Assembly (NCBI GenBank): GCA_963798745.1
Contig: CAWCUF010000004.1
Coordinates: 186,001 to 250,000, forward strand
DNA from: Prado023 sp963798745
GTDB taxonomy: Bacteria > Actinomycetota > Actinomycetes > S36-B12 > CAIYMF01
Direction: 5' to 3'
Length of the DNA: 64,000 nucleotides
Positions 1 to 8,614 of this stretch are shown in pieces. The notes beneath the pieces are model-generated. The model was not told where the DNA came from and did no database searches. It was given only the letters and a program-made list of their open reading frames with translations. The translations under genes and the position numbers were made by a program. Within the stretch, counting starts at the first letter, position 1. Each line of letters starts with the position of its first letter.

Positions 1-360
1 GGTCGAGGTCTGGGTTCCCCACACGGCGATGGCCGAGACCCATGGCCCCCATCCCCGGACCGCGGAGGCGACCGCGACGTAGTCGAGCAGGCTTGACGCC
101 GCGGCGAACCCGAGCAGGACGGCGAAGTAGGTGGCCGGCGGGCCGGGACGTCGGCGCTGGACGACGATGCCGGCGCCGACGCCGAACGCGCTCGCCAGCA
201 CCCAGGGGACCTCGGCCAGGGCCTCGACCGCGACCATCCCGTGCCACCCGGTGGCCGTAGCCCACGCCAGGAAGGCCGCGGTCAACAGCACCGAGGCGGC
301 GCCGAGTGCGAGTGCCGATGGCGCGACCCAACGCGGCGGGCCAGTCCGGGTGCCTGCCAT
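1..360 (-). CDS. N-terminal part of a multi-pass membrane protein, cut by the window edge
   Basis: An open frame starts at an ATG at 360 and runs off the left edge, so 120 codons are visible. The translation begins MAGTRTGPPRWVAPSALALG and contains at least three hydrophobic stretches, at about residues 13-35, 42-62 and 72-92, separated by short polar loops such as QRRRPGPP. This resembles the membrane-embedded front end of an actinobacterial sensor histidine kinase or similar integral membrane protein, but no catalytic part is in the window and I cannot assign a function. Codon use and base composition match the neighbours. Bases 361-590 separate it from the next gene on the other strand and may hold divergent promoters; I see no clear motif there. 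Confidence 0.6.
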   Translation of the reverse strand, partial: MAGTRTGPPRWVAPSALALGAASVLLTAAFLAWATATGWHGMVAVEALAEVPWVLASAFGVGAGIVVQRRRPGPPATYFAVLLGFAAASSLLDYVAVASAVRGWGPWVSAIAVWGTQTST

Positions 361-590
361 GACCAGCCATCATCCCCAATCGCGGCGCCACTGTCCCGGG
401 GGGTACCCGCCGAATCAGGTGGGGTGAACCGGAGCGGACATTGCAGCCAACGGGATGGGCGACGACGACGGCGCCCTCCTAACGTCGTGAAGGGGTCCTT
501 CGCCGGTAGTCAACTACTGGTTCCGCCGGTACCGGAGCGGCCGGCGAGGTCGGGATCCGGCTACACGTCACACGGTAGGAGAACGAGAGA

Positions 591-770
591 ATGAGGCAAA
601 ACACTACAGCGCAGACGTGGGGGCGGTTCCTCACAAATGTCACCGCGGCAGTCGTCGGCGCCTCCGCTGTGGGAGCGGGACACCCGGCAGCGGCGCACAC
701 GAGGGATCCGATCGGCGACGGGCTGGCCGGCCCGTCGCCGTCGCGGCCAGGCGAAATGAGGTTTCCGTGA
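591..770 (+). CDS. Small exported leader protein (59 aa) overlapping the protease gene
   Basis: This ORF has a good ribosome binding site (GGAGAACGAGAGA before the ATG at 591) and encodes 59 residues. It begins MRQNTTAQTWGRFLTNVTAA, followed by a hydrophobic stretch and a plausible signal peptidase site near HPAAA-HT, so it looks like a complete Sec signal peptide with a short tail. Its TGA (768-770) overlaps the ATG at 770 of the metalloprotease gene, which by itself has no signal sequence. Either the two are translationally coupled products or one frameshift has separated the signal peptide from the protease. Both ORFs begin with the same nine bases (ATGAGGCAA). Confidence 0.5.
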   Translation: MRQNTTAQTWGRFLTNVTAAVVGASAVGAGHPAAAHTRDPIGDGLAGPSPSRPGEMRFP

Positions 771-2689
771 TGAGGCAAGAGATCCAGCTGCACGTTGTGT
801 TGACCGGCTCCAGCGGTGCGACCGATCTATACCCACCCGGCACCGGACCGGACACGGTGGTGGCGCTGGTCAAGGACCTCAACGCGCTGATGGACCATGC
901 CGAACTCACCTTCCTGCTCGACCCTGCGGAGGACATCACGCTGTTCCCGAGCGACCAGATCAACGACGACTTCTCGACGAAGGGTCATCTCGGCAACGCC
1001 ATGGCCAGGGAGCGGATGACGCGGTGGCAGCGTGGCGGGGCGACGGTCCTGATCTTCAGAGATGGTCAGCACAAGGTAGCGGCGAACTTCTCGGGCTCGA
1101 CTGCCAACTACGTCGTCCTCGACAAGGGGACGCTCGGGAGTCCGAGGAAGCTGGTGCATGAGCTGGGTCACTTCTTCCACCTCCACCACACGCACGCCGG
1201 GGAGGCGAAGGTTCCGGAGGTGATCGATCGGATCCGCGCATACGTTCAGGAGGGCCACCCGCTGGAGAGCGGCTTGGACGCCCTCGCCGTCGATTACGAC
1301 GGCGACCGGTCGAACGTCGGCGACACGCCTTTCGACCTCGGTGCCAACATCTACGCTCAGCTTGGCCGCAAGCCCTGCGCACCCGATGCTGACCTCATCC
1401 TCACGGTCGACTTCGATCCCACCAAGCACCCGCACGTCTCAGAGCACGACTACGTCTACTCTCCGAAGACGCGGAGCAACCCGATGTCGTACTTCGACGA
1501 TTGTGACTTCCCGCACTCGTTCAGCGACGACCAGCAGCGTGTGATCCATGGTGGGATTACCGCTGGCAACCGGCTTCGCTTGCGCAATGCCGCCTGGTCG
1601 AGCCACTTGTCCCAGGAACTGCACCTGCCAGCGGCTGTCTCACGACGTCCCGATACCGTCGCCGTCTACGCCAGTGACGATGACGGAGTGCTCAAGTCCC
1701 GTGTGTGGGACGAGAGTCGGGGCGACTACTGGCCGACGAACGGGTGGTTCAGCCTCGGGCACAGCGGCGTGGTAGCGCCCTGGGTCATTGCCCGCCGCCC
1801 GGAGGTGCTGGATCTCCTAGCCGTAGACGTCGCCGGGCGCCTGGTGAACAAGGCTTGGAATGAGTCGTCCGGGGGCTACTGGCCGGCCGACGCCGAATGG
1901 AGCTTCGAGCTAGCCCGCGATGCTCACGGTCAAGTACGCACTCAAAGCGGACCGTCAGCAGTGGCACGGACGCCGGACACGCTAGACGTCTTCGCTCGCT
2001 GGCCGGACGGGCGCGTCGCCCGGCGGACGTGGGACGGCAACTGGAGTGCACGCTGGGAAGACCTCGGAGGGGAGGGCGTGGGTGCGCCTGCGGCCGTCTC
2101 TCGTCGACAGGACACGATCGACGTCCTGGCCCGATGGAGCGACGGCACCGTGCGGAGCAAGGTTTGGAGAGCCTCGGACGGGTCTTGGTGGCCCGGGCAG
2201 ACCGCGTGGCTCGATCTCGGCGGGCGTGGTTACGACGTGCCGACGGTGGTGGCGCGCCGGCCCGACATCCTCGACGTCTTCGCTCGCTGGGACGACGGGA
2301 CCGTGCGCAACAAAGTGTGGGAAGAGGCCCGCGGCGACTACTGGCCGGGCACCACGACCTGGTCCAACCTCGGTGGCCAGGCGGCCAGCCGACCGGTCGC
2401 GGTGTGGCGCAACCCCCACACCATCGCGCTTTTCGTCCGTTGGATCGATGGAACCGTGCGCCTCAAGGTGTGGGACGACGCGCGGGGATCTTGGTGGCCG
2501 GGCGCAACCGAGTGGAGCAATCTGGGGGGCAACACGTTCAGCGCACCGGCGGCCGTGGCCCGTGGCGAGGACCACCTAGTCGTTTACGCACGCTGGCACG
2601 ACGGCAGCATCCGCAGCAAGGTGTGGAATGCGGGCACCTCGGCCTGGTGGCCCAGCCAGACAGACTGGCACTCGCTCGGAAAACCCTGA
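770..2689 (+). CDS. Metzincin-type zinc metalloprotease with a seven-repeat PLL-like lectin propeller
   Basis: The product has 639 residues if the ATG at 770 is used; GTG at 767 is equally possible, and the frame is open back to about 617. The first half carries a zinc-binding motif HELGHFFHLHH starting at residue 130 and a downstream Met-turn (NPMSYFDD, Met at about 239), the hallmark pair of metzincins, closest in layout to the pappalysin (M43) group. From about residue 287 to the end there are seven repeats of about 50 residues with the core DGTVRxKVW...WWPG...W..LGG, typical of the sugar-binding PLL/DUF346 seven-bladed propeller. I infer a secreted protease that binds glycans. The protein has no signal peptide of its own; the 59-residue ORF just upstream has one. 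Confidence 0.75.
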   Translation: MRQEIQLHVVLTGSSGATDLYPPGTGPDTVVALVKDLNALMDHAELTFLLDPAEDITLFPSDQINDDFSTKGHLGNAMARERMTRWQRGGATVLIFRDGQHKVAANFSGSTANYVVLDKGTLGSPRKLVHELGHFFHLHHTHAGEAKVPEVIDRIRAYVQEGHPLESGLDALAVDYDGDRSNVGDTPFDLGANIYAQLGRKPCAPDADLILTVDFDPTKHPHVSEHDYVYSPKTRSNPMSYFDDCDFPHSFSDDQQRVIHGGITAGNRLRLRNAAWSSHLSQELHLPAAVSRRPDTVAVYASDDDGVLKSRVWDESRGDYWPTNGWFSLGHSGVVAPWVIARRPEVLDLLAVDVAGRLVNKAWNESSGGYWPADAEWSFELARDAHGQVRTQSGPSAVARTPDTLDVFARWPDGRVARRTWDGNWSARWEDLGGEGVGAPAAVSRRQDTIDVLARWSDGTVRSKVWRASDGSWWPGQTAWLDLGGRGYDVPTVVARRPDILDVFARWDDGTVRNKVWEEARGDYWPGTTTWSNLGGQAASRPVAVWRNPHTIALFVRWIDGTVRLKVWDDARGSWWPGATEWSNLGGNTFSAPAAVARGEDHLVVYARWHDGSIRSKVWNAGTSAWWPSQTDWHSLGKP

Positions 2690-2819
2690 GCTCTGTCCTC
2701 GGTGCGACCAGCAGCGATGGACGTCGCCGATGAGGACGACCCGACCTGGCTGCGCCTCATCGGCCCGTATCGTGCCCGTTGGCTGGTGGCAGCCGTTGGT
2801 ATTCAGCCCTGGTCGCCCC

Positions 2820-3308
2820 GAGGGGTGCGTGGACAAGGTCGCGTACGTGTTCTGCGTCCTCGAGGAGTTCCACCGCAACCTGCGCCGCCGGGAGATCTAC
2901 GCCCTGACCTCGCAACGCTGGGCCGACCCCCGGGCCAGGCTGCTGGCGGGGCCGAGTTGGCGCAGCGCAAAGGGCCCAGCCCTCAACGCCCTGGGGTTGG
3001 CTGAGGACCCCAGCAGCGCCCTGGCCCGCTACACCCGGACGCTGGACGCAGCGTGGCGGCACCTGGCCGGTGGCCTGATCGCGCATCCGGACACCGTCCT
3101 GGGCGCGGACGGGCGTCTGCATGCCGCGAAGGTCACGGCGGTGCCCGACCCGCCGAGCCTGACCGATCTGCGCACCCAATGTCAGGCAATGCTGCCCCGG
3201 GTCGACCCGCCGGAGTTGATCCTCGAGGTGATGTCCTGGTGTCCGGGATCCGTGGACGCGTTCACCGCCGCCTCAGGCGGGCAGCCCCGCATGGCCGACC
3301 ACACGTGA
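2820..3308 (+). pseudogene. Tn3-family transposase remnant (central part)
   Basis: A frame with no proper start encodes segments typical of the middle of Tn3-family TnpA: LRRREIYALTSQRWADPRA, then a stretch around TLDAAWRHLAGGL, then CQAMLPRVDPPELILEV and DAFTAASGG. A full TnpA is close to 1000 residues and only about 160 are present. The catalytic DDE region is missing and the frame ends at 3308. A second Tn3 piece (C-terminal region) lies at 9525-9640 on the other strand, so this neighbourhood once held at least one Tn3-type transposon. The boundaries are those of recognisable homology. Confidence 0.6.
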
Positions 3309-3315
3309 GGCTGCC

Positions 3316-3845
3316 GTGACCGTCTGGAACCTGCGCCTGGACCTGCACGCCCCACCCAGGCCCCGGTCAACGCCCGCCGGGCCGCAGGCGCACTTCTGGG
3401 GGCCTGGCTGACCGATGACCTGGCTGCCGGTCACCCGGCCGGCCTGGTCGAACACTTCGACGTCGACGGTGCCCCCGTCTGCCAGATGGTGCTGGATTGG
3501 CTGGGCGGCGTCGAGGACCCCACCCCCGCCGCGCACGCCTGCCTGGACCACCTCGCCCAGCGGATACCGCTCAACCCGGCCACCGCCGGCTGGAACGCCA
3601 CCGCCGCCGTTCTTGGGGATCGTGATAGTCGCGGGCCGAGTCGCGACGTCACCGTCACCAGCCGGACTGCCGTCGCGGGCCTGCGCCTCGAGGCCACCGA
3701 CGGGCCCTTCGCCCACGCACATCGCCCCCTGGCCACCGGCACGACACTCGCCCTGACGATGGCCATGGCGGGTCGGGCTGCGTTCTGTTTCGACCTCGAA
3801 GACGCCGGTGCGGCGACTCTGCGGCAGCGCGCCGACGCGGCCTGA
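3316..3845 (+). pseudogene. Hypothetical protein with a frameshift in a C-rich run
   Basis: A GTG at 3316 opens VTVWNLRLDLHAPP, and the natural continuation (VNARRAAGALLGAWLTDDLA, then VEHFDVDGAPVCQMVLDWL, ending DAGAATLRQRADAA) is in another frame that is entered at about 3355-3365, where the sequence is CCCCACCCAGGCCCCGG. One added base there would give a continuous protein of about 176 residues. I do not recognise the family. It could be a real gene carrying a sequencing error, or passenger cargo of the neighbouring Tn3 remnant that has decayed. Confidence 0.4.
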
Positions 3846-3882
3846 CGGGGGCTGGTGGGTCCCCCGGGCCCCGGCCCGGCTA

Positions 3883-5205
3883 TCAGCGTCGCTTCGAGGG
3901 GCGAGCGGGCGGGGGACTCAGGGGCGAGCCACCCCGGACTTCCGGGTCCCCCGCCTTCGCGCGCCCGCGTTCCGCCGCCCGGTGCCGTTCCTCCATGACC
4001 TCCGGCGAAGGTCCGGCGAACGGTTGCGAGCGCTGCACCGCGGCAACCGTGCCCGTGAACAGCCCAGTCTCGTGTGCAGAGGGGGCGGTCCCTGGCTGGG
4101 TGGCGTCCCTGGGCGGCCTTCGGGTGCGCTCCGTCGGGGCGGCGTCGTGGGGCAGCGTCGGCTCGGCCAGGCCACCGCCCACGGCCTCGAAGCGCGAGCG
4201 GGGCAGCCCCGCCCCGGCCTGCTGCAACCACGTCACCAACCCCTCGCGCAGGTAGCAGCGCAGGTCCCACACAATGGGCGCGGAGGCGGCACTCGCGAGG
4301 GCCCGGACCCGGATCGTGCCCCCGGTCGCGTCAGTGATCTGGACCACGCCGACGCGCCCATCCCAGAGGTCGGTCTCGCGCAGGAGCCTGTCCATCTCCT
4401 CGCGGAAGTCCTCCATCGCAACGGTCCAGTCGAGGTCGAGCTCCACCGTCCCCAGCATTTTCGACGTCGTCCTCGTCCAGTTCTCGAACGGGGTCTCGGT
4501 GAAGTAGGTGGAAGGCAGCACCAGTCGGCGATCGTCCCAGAGGTGCACGACCACGTAGGTCAGCGTGATCTCCTCGATCCGGCCCCACTCCTCCTCGACC
4601 ACGACGACGTCGTCGACCCGGATCGCGTCGGCGAAGGCCACCTGCATCCCCGCGAAGACATTCGACAGCGTTGACTGCGCAGCCACGCCGGCCACCACCG
4701 CTGCCAGCCCGGCCGAGGCCAGCACGGACGCCCCGACCGCTCGCATTGCCGGGAACGTGAACAAGATCACCGCAGCGGCAACCACCACTACAATCGCAGT
4801 GGCCAACCGCTCGATGATCTGGACCTGCGTGTGGATGCGGCTCGCATGTCGGTTGTCCCCGCCCTCGGTGGGGAATCGGTCGAGGATCCCGCGCCGCACG
4901 ACCTGGATGAACTGGATGAGCAGCCATGCGCCGCTGAGTACCACCAGGATCAGCAGCACGTGGTAGGCGATGGCCGTCCAGGTGGCCGGCTCCGTCGTGA
5001 GCCCGAGCGCGATCCGGATCGCGATGCAGACCATCAGCAGGCGCAGGGGCCACGCGATCCCGAAACGCAGGATGTCGACGAGGTCCCACCGCCGGGCCAG
5101 GATCAGGATCAACCGGCGCAGCACCGCAGCCGCCAACCAGCCGAGAACGATGGCGGCAAGCACAGCCGCGACCGGCAGGAGAACGCCCTCGACGTTCTCG
5201 GTCAT
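3883..5205 (-). CDS. MscS-family mechanosensitive ion channel
   Basis: The 440-residue product has an N-terminal set of about five membrane segments (residues about 7-30, 45-68, 80-103, 130-152, 158-178). The conserved MscS pore and beta domain follow, recognisable by SAGLAAVVAGVAAQSTLSN, the VDDVVVVEEEWGRIEEI loop and the LVLPSTYFTETPFENWTR strand region (residues about 160-260). The last 100 residues are hydrophilic, proline-rich and probably disordered. The family opens under membrane tension to release solutes after osmotic downshock; the architecture resembles YbdG-type members. It is transcribed alone, and the intergenic region on its promoter side contains a long hairpin at 5332-5370. 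Confidence 0.85.
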   Translation of the reverse strand: MTENVEGVLLPVAAVLAAIVLGWLAAAVLRRLILILARRWDLVDILRFGIAWPLRLLMVCIAIRIALGLTTEPATWTAIAYHVLLILVVLSGAWLLIQFIQVVRRGILDRFPTEGGDNRHASRIHTQVQIIERLATAIVVVVAAAVILFTFPAMRAVGASVLASAGLAAVVAGVAAQSTLSNVFAGMQVAFADAIRVDDVVVVEEEWGRIEEITLTYVVVHLWDDRRLVLPSTYFTETPFENWTRTTSKMLGTVELDLDWTVAMEDFREEMDRLLRETDLWDGRVGVVQITDATGGTIRVRALASAASAPIVWDLRCYLREGLVTWLQQAGAGLPRSRFEAVGGGLAEPTLPHDAAPTERTRRPPRDATQPGTAPSAHETGLFTGTVAAVQRSQPFAGPSPEVMEERHRAAERGRAKAGDPEVRGGSPLSPPPARPSKRR

Positions 5206-5331
5206 GTCTGCCTCGTCGGCAGCCAGACGCTCCGCTGGACAGGACTCATGACGCCAAGGCTACGACCTACACGGATCCGGGGTGTTGGTAAGGAAGGCGC
5301 AATGAAGTGCCATTCAACGGTGAGTAGCTGT

Positions 5332-5370
5332 CGGCAGGGCTCAGTGACTGACTGCTACTGAGCCCTGCCG
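5332..5370. other. Perfect 14-bp inverted repeat (hairpin)
   Basis: Bases 5332-5345 (CGGCAGGGCTCAGT) are the exact reverse complement of 5357-5370, with an 11-base spacer. No T-run follows on either strand, so it is not a standard intrinsic terminator. It lies between the MscS start and a small ORF and could be a mobile-element end, a recombination site or an RNA hairpin. Confidence 0.6.
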
Positions 5371-5525
5371 TGCCGGAGGGCAGCTTCACCTTTACCCTGC
5401 TCCCGCGGTCACGCCCCGATCAGGGCCTGACGCTGACCAGCCGCGTCCAGGACGGCCAATCCCGGCACTACCTCACCTACGTCGACACCGCCGCAGACGA
5501 GCTCACCCTCCGGTGGCGTCCGTAG
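5370..5525 (+). CDS. Possible small ORF or C-terminal gene fragment (51 aa)
   Basis: A frame from GTG 5370 encodes MPEGSFTFTLLPRSRP and later RHYLTYVDTAADELTLRWRP, which looks like the last 50 residues of a larger beta-rich protein rather than a stand-alone peptide. No ribosome binding site is evident and the right arm of the 5332-5370 hairpin ends at its first base. I do not recognise the family. The hairpin junction suggests a truncated gene. Confidence 0.25.
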   Translation: MPEGSFTFTLLPRSRPDQGLTLTSRVQDGQSRHYLTYVDTAADELTLRWRP

Positions 5526-5544
5526 CTGCATCCCTCCCCCACTG

Positions 5545-6081
5545 CCTGGAAGGCTGACCTCGGTCAAGCCGTGGTCGGCGGCCTTCACGTAGAGCACGTA
5601 CAGCTGCCTCGGCCACGCCGCCCCCAGCGTCCAGAGGCGGGCCCGACATGGCGATCCCGACCAGGTGCCCGTCCCGCTCGGCGACAGCCACGCGTTCTCG
5701 CGAGAACGCTCGCGGTCACGGCGGCGTTCAGGGAGCGTTCGCCTCCTGGGGCGCGCCACCTCGGAGCCCACCACGTGCCGCACCGGCGCCGCCGAGCTCG
5801 CGCACTTTCGGCCGCCCTCCCCGAAGCTCGCCAGCACCTGCCCTCGCGCGGGCAGGGTGTCTCGTCGAGCCTCGCGCGTAGCTGCCGGGGTCGTCGCTCC
5901 CGAGCAGTCAGTGGCGCTGTGGGTAGCTGACCCCAACCCTCGGGCCCAGGCGTTCTACCGCAAGCACGGCTTCGGCGCCGACGGAGCGACCCAGGTCGAC
6001 GGCGGGATGCGGGAGATCCGCATGATCCGCCCCCAGCCCGGGCGAGAGTCCAGTTCGCGGGCCGGCAGCCCGGTCGCTTGA
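5545..6081. pseudogene. GNAT acetyltransferase gene broken into oppositely oriented pieces
   Basis: On the minus strand, 5700 down to about 5560 encodes the front of a GNAT protein (AFSRERVAVAERDGHLVGIA, then, after a frameshift in a G-rich run, WPRQLYVLYVKAADHGLTEV). On the plus strand, about 5885-6060 encodes the matching C-terminal half (ALWVADPNPRAQAFYRKHGF, then GMREIRMIRP). In an intact GNAT these two segments follow each other. Turning the bases from about 5560 to 5885 round would rejoin them in order on the plus strand. It is therefore a dead gene carrying an in-place inversion plus a frameshift. The rest of the interval has no other recognisable coding. Confidence 0.55.
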
Positions 6082-6344
6082 GCGGGATCGGCAAGCGTCC
6101 GACCGTCACACCACTGCCAGCGCGAAGGCCCGCTGGGACTGGAAGACGTAGCTGCTTCGCGGCGGTTTGACGCGCAGCACCTAGGGTGCACAGGGCGTGC
6201 TCCGGTGCCCCCCGGGCGTCGCGGTGCACGGTGGTCGTTCGACCCGCGTGGTCCTGCTTGCCAGGTGGTCCCCGTGCGGGTGAGCGCATAGGTGGCTCCG
6301 GGCGTGGAGAACGTCCGCGTCGGCGACGCTACCGTCCGTGACGC

Positions 6345-6545
6345 CCTGACACTCGCCACGGCGTGAGGTTCTGATCGACCCAGATCTTGGCCACCGCGTC
6401 CTTCCCGATCGCGAGCCGCGCCGCCAGCGTCCGGGTCGACCAATGCGTCGAGCCGTCGGCCAGTCGTTCGATATGCGTGAGACGAAACACCTCTCGACCG
6501 TGCGAACGTCCGACCACCACCGCGTCGATGGACGCGATGAAACAT
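6345..6545 (-). pseudogene. IS630-family transposase remnant
   Basis: The minus strand encodes VFRLTHIERLADGSTHWSTR followed by TLAARLAIGKDAVAKIW and PWRV, which is the helix-turn-helix linker region of IS630-type transposases. Nothing of the DDE catalytic domain follows. Only about 65 residues of homology remain, with no start or stop belonging to it. The bases from 6082 to 6344 hold no other gene I can support. Confidence 0.5.
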
Positions 6546-6636
6546 GACGTGTGCGGGGCCGCTTCGCGGGAGGAAGGGGACGCCGGTGGGGGCTCGGCGG
6601 GGTCGGGCCATGAGGTCTTCGAGGTGCGGGCCCGGG

Positions 6637-7266
6637 CTAGCCGGCGTGTGGCTGCCAGACACTGGGCTCCAACCGGATCTGGTCGAACTGCGCCTCGAAC
6701 GAGGAGTCCTCCGGGCTGCAGGCGTACACGCCGATCCCCACGGTCGACCCGTCGGGCAGCACGGCCGCGCTCCCCATCTCCTCGGTGGTCTCGCCGAGGC
6801 CGTGCAGGTGGAAGACCCGCAGCTGTTCCCAGTGGGTTCCGTCGGGGCCCGCCTCGAAGCGGAAGTCCGGCCCGCGCCGCGAGACTCGATACCACATCAG
6901 TCCGGTGCTGGGGATGTCGCGCGTGGCCCAGTCGGAGTACCCGCTGTTGGTCACCACGCTGCCGAGCCGCGACAGCCCGTCGTTCTCGTGCTCGATCGAC
7001 GCCTTGGCCCACGTATCGGCGTCGAGGTGAACCAGGACGCCGGCCTGGTCGTAGCGCCGCCGGTACTGGAACGAGACCCGCACCGTCAGCGTCATGTTGC
7101 TGGCAGCCGGCAGCAACAGCGCAGGGGCGTTGTCGTTACGGAAGCCGTAGTAGGTGCGCTGCCACAGGTCGGTGCCCGGCGAGGTCGTGAACCGCACGCA
7201 CTCGGCATCGACCGTGGCGTGCGCCGGCTCCCGCAACCACTCACCGGTGCTCAACGGGTTGGTCAT
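6637..7266 (-). CDS. DUF1349 family protein
   Basis: The product has 209 residues from the ATG at 7266 (MTNPLSTGEWLREPA); the open frame extends upstream to 7392, but that part is low-complexity and unlike the family. The body matches the DUF1349 jelly-roll: TDLWQRTYYGFRNDNAP, then YRRRYDQAGVLVHLDADTWA, KASIEHENDG, MWYRVSRRGPDFRFEAGPDG and a C-terminal GVYACSPEDSSFEAQF. DUF1349 proteins share a concanavalin-like fold and are small cytoplasmic proteins of unclear function, possibly carbohydrate binding. It is a single gene with no operon partner. Confidence 0.8.
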   Translation of the reverse strand: MTNPLSTGEWLREPAHATVDAECVRFTTSPGTDLWQRTYYGFRNDNAPALLLPAASNMTLTVRVSFQYRRRYDQAGVLVHLDADTWAKASIEHENDGLSRLGSVVTNSGYSDWATRDIPSTGLMWYRVSRRGPDFRFEAGPDGTHWEQLRVFHLHGLGETTEEMGSAAVLPDGSTVGIGVYACSPEDSSFEAQFDQIRLEPSVWQPHAG

Positions 7267-7556
7267 CCGGCAATCCTGCCAGCCGAGCAGACGGCCATCC
7301 CGAAGGTGGTGCCGTCCCGGGCGGGCGGGCCTCCCTTGGTCAAGGCCGGCCTCAAGATACGCCCGGCTCGCGGCGGAAGGCAGCGGGCGCATGACGGTCG
7401 ACGGAGCCCGTCACCAGCTCTCGGCCGACTACAGCTGAGCCCCGCCACCGAACCTCGACGGCCGATCGGGCATCAGCTGACCAGGGCAGTCGCCGTCCCG
7501 ACCCGCGGCATTCCACCGCGTGTTGACCGCTGAGGTCGCGGCATGTGCGTGCGTCG

Positions 7557-7970
7557 CTAGGGCTCGTAGCGAAGTCCATCGTCCGCGCAGAACGCGGTGC
7601 TCGCGACGTCGTCATTGGTCAGGCATTGACCGTCGGCCAACGCGCGGCTGCCCAGCGGCTCCGGAAGCGTTAGCCGGAAGGGCACGTCTGGGTTGCCCTG
7701 ACAGTTGGCAGAGCCGGGTTCTCCCGGGGTCACTACGAACGTGACAATCACGCGGTCGCTGTTGACCTCGATCTCCGGCTCTTCGACGTTGCCCGTGACG
7801 CCACTGTTGCACCCGACTCGGGTCACGAGCACCTGCAATTGTTTCGATGTCGGACCGATCTCTTCCCCCGGCGCGATCTTCCACGAGGCGGCAGCGGTGT
7901 CGCCAGGCAACGCTCCACAGCCCCCGAGGAGCACTCCGCCAACCGCAGCAGACGACAGGAAAGAGCGCAT
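7557..7970 (-). CDS. Small putative lipoprotein
   Basis: From the ATG at 7970, which has GGGGAG about nine bases upstream, the gene encodes 137 residues. The N-terminus MRSFLSSAAVGGVLLGGCG is a lipoprotein signal with the cleavage cysteine in LGGC. The mature part is Ser/Thr/Gly-rich with four further cysteines (VGCNSG, ANCQG, GQCLTN, AFCADDG) that could form two disulfides. An in-frame ATG at 8006 would only lengthen the n-region. No family is recognised. Similar orphan lipoproteins occur elsewhere in this window (31884, 51512, 62285), but I see no clear sequence relation to them. Confidence 0.65.
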   Translation of the reverse strand: MRSFLSSAAVGGVLLGGCGALPGDTAAASWKIAPGEEIGPTSKQLQVLVTRVGCNSGVTGNVEEPEIEVNSDRVIVTFVVTPGEPGSANCQGNPDVPFRLTLPEPLGSRALADGQCLTNDDVASTAFCADDGLRYEP

Positions 7971-8129
7971 TCCCGTAGGACTCCCCAATCCGCTCATCGG
8001 TTCCATGATGTCCGAGTCGGCGCCATCGAGTCCGCATCATCCGTCGCTGGCCAAGGCGTCAAGACACCACTGTTCTTTGCGCTCGTCGGCATGTGAGGAC
8101 GAATCCGACCCGCGTCCTACCGGCGCCTG

Positions 8130-8315
8130 TGGACGCACGCAGAGGGCTCGATCGAATGCCTGTCGGCGGCCATGGTCGGCGTCGACACGGTCGTCACCAC
8201 GGCGAACGCGATCGGGCGGATCCTGGCCGGCAATCGATACATCCCTGGATTCCGTTAGGCGCTGTGCCACACATCCGCCAAGCTGCCCTGTAGCTCCTAC
8301 GATGAGGACCATCAT
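8130..8315. pseudogene. NmrA-like NAD(P)-binding protein, scrambled remnant
   Basis: The minus strand from 8315 encodes MMVLIVGATGQLGGCVAQRL, a perfect dinucleotide-binding start of an NmrA/epimerase-like protein, but homology stops after about 23 residues near 8247. The plus strand from about 8130 to 8245 encodes AAMVGVDTVVTTANAIGRIL, which is the next block expected in such a protein (about residue 65 onward). The two pieces meet end to end in opposite orientation, so a short segment has been inverted. The remaining two thirds of the protein are absent. Confidence 0.5.
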
Positions 8316-8528
8316 CTGCCCCCTTTCCGCGCGCCCGAGGAACACCGTGCGACCCCGGGGAAGAAAGAACCCTCGCCAGTCCACAGATACGCCCCGCCGA
8401 ACGCCGGCTGGAAGGGCACAAGGTCCCGCCGCGCGAAGCCGGGTGCGTCGCCGCCCTGCTCCGCACGCCGACACCATCAGGACCGCGGCGCCGATAGCCA
8501 CCATCAGGGACCGGACATGCACGCTCAT
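8316..8528 (-). CDS. Lipoprotein-like ORF start, probably a remnant
   Basis: The ATG at 8528 opens MSVHVRSLMVAIGAAVLMVS with a lipobox VSAC, a convincing lipoprotein signal. The following residues are Arg-rich and unlike a real mature protein, and the frame reads straight into the NmrA-like remnant. Either a frameshift follows the signal peptide or only the beginning of a lipoprotein gene survives. It diverges from the fructosamine-kinase gene at 8615. Confidence 0.3.
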
Positions 8529-8614
8529 GGCAAGCCTCCTCCGTCTGTCGGCGGCGTCGGTCCTGATGCCCGTGGGCTACATCCTGCGCACCGGATCCTC
8601 GGTACCGTGCGTTC

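Noticed and set aside
5332..5370. Intrinsic terminator
   Set aside because: There is a perfect stem but no T-run on either side, and the neighbouring MscS gene starts rather than ends towards it.
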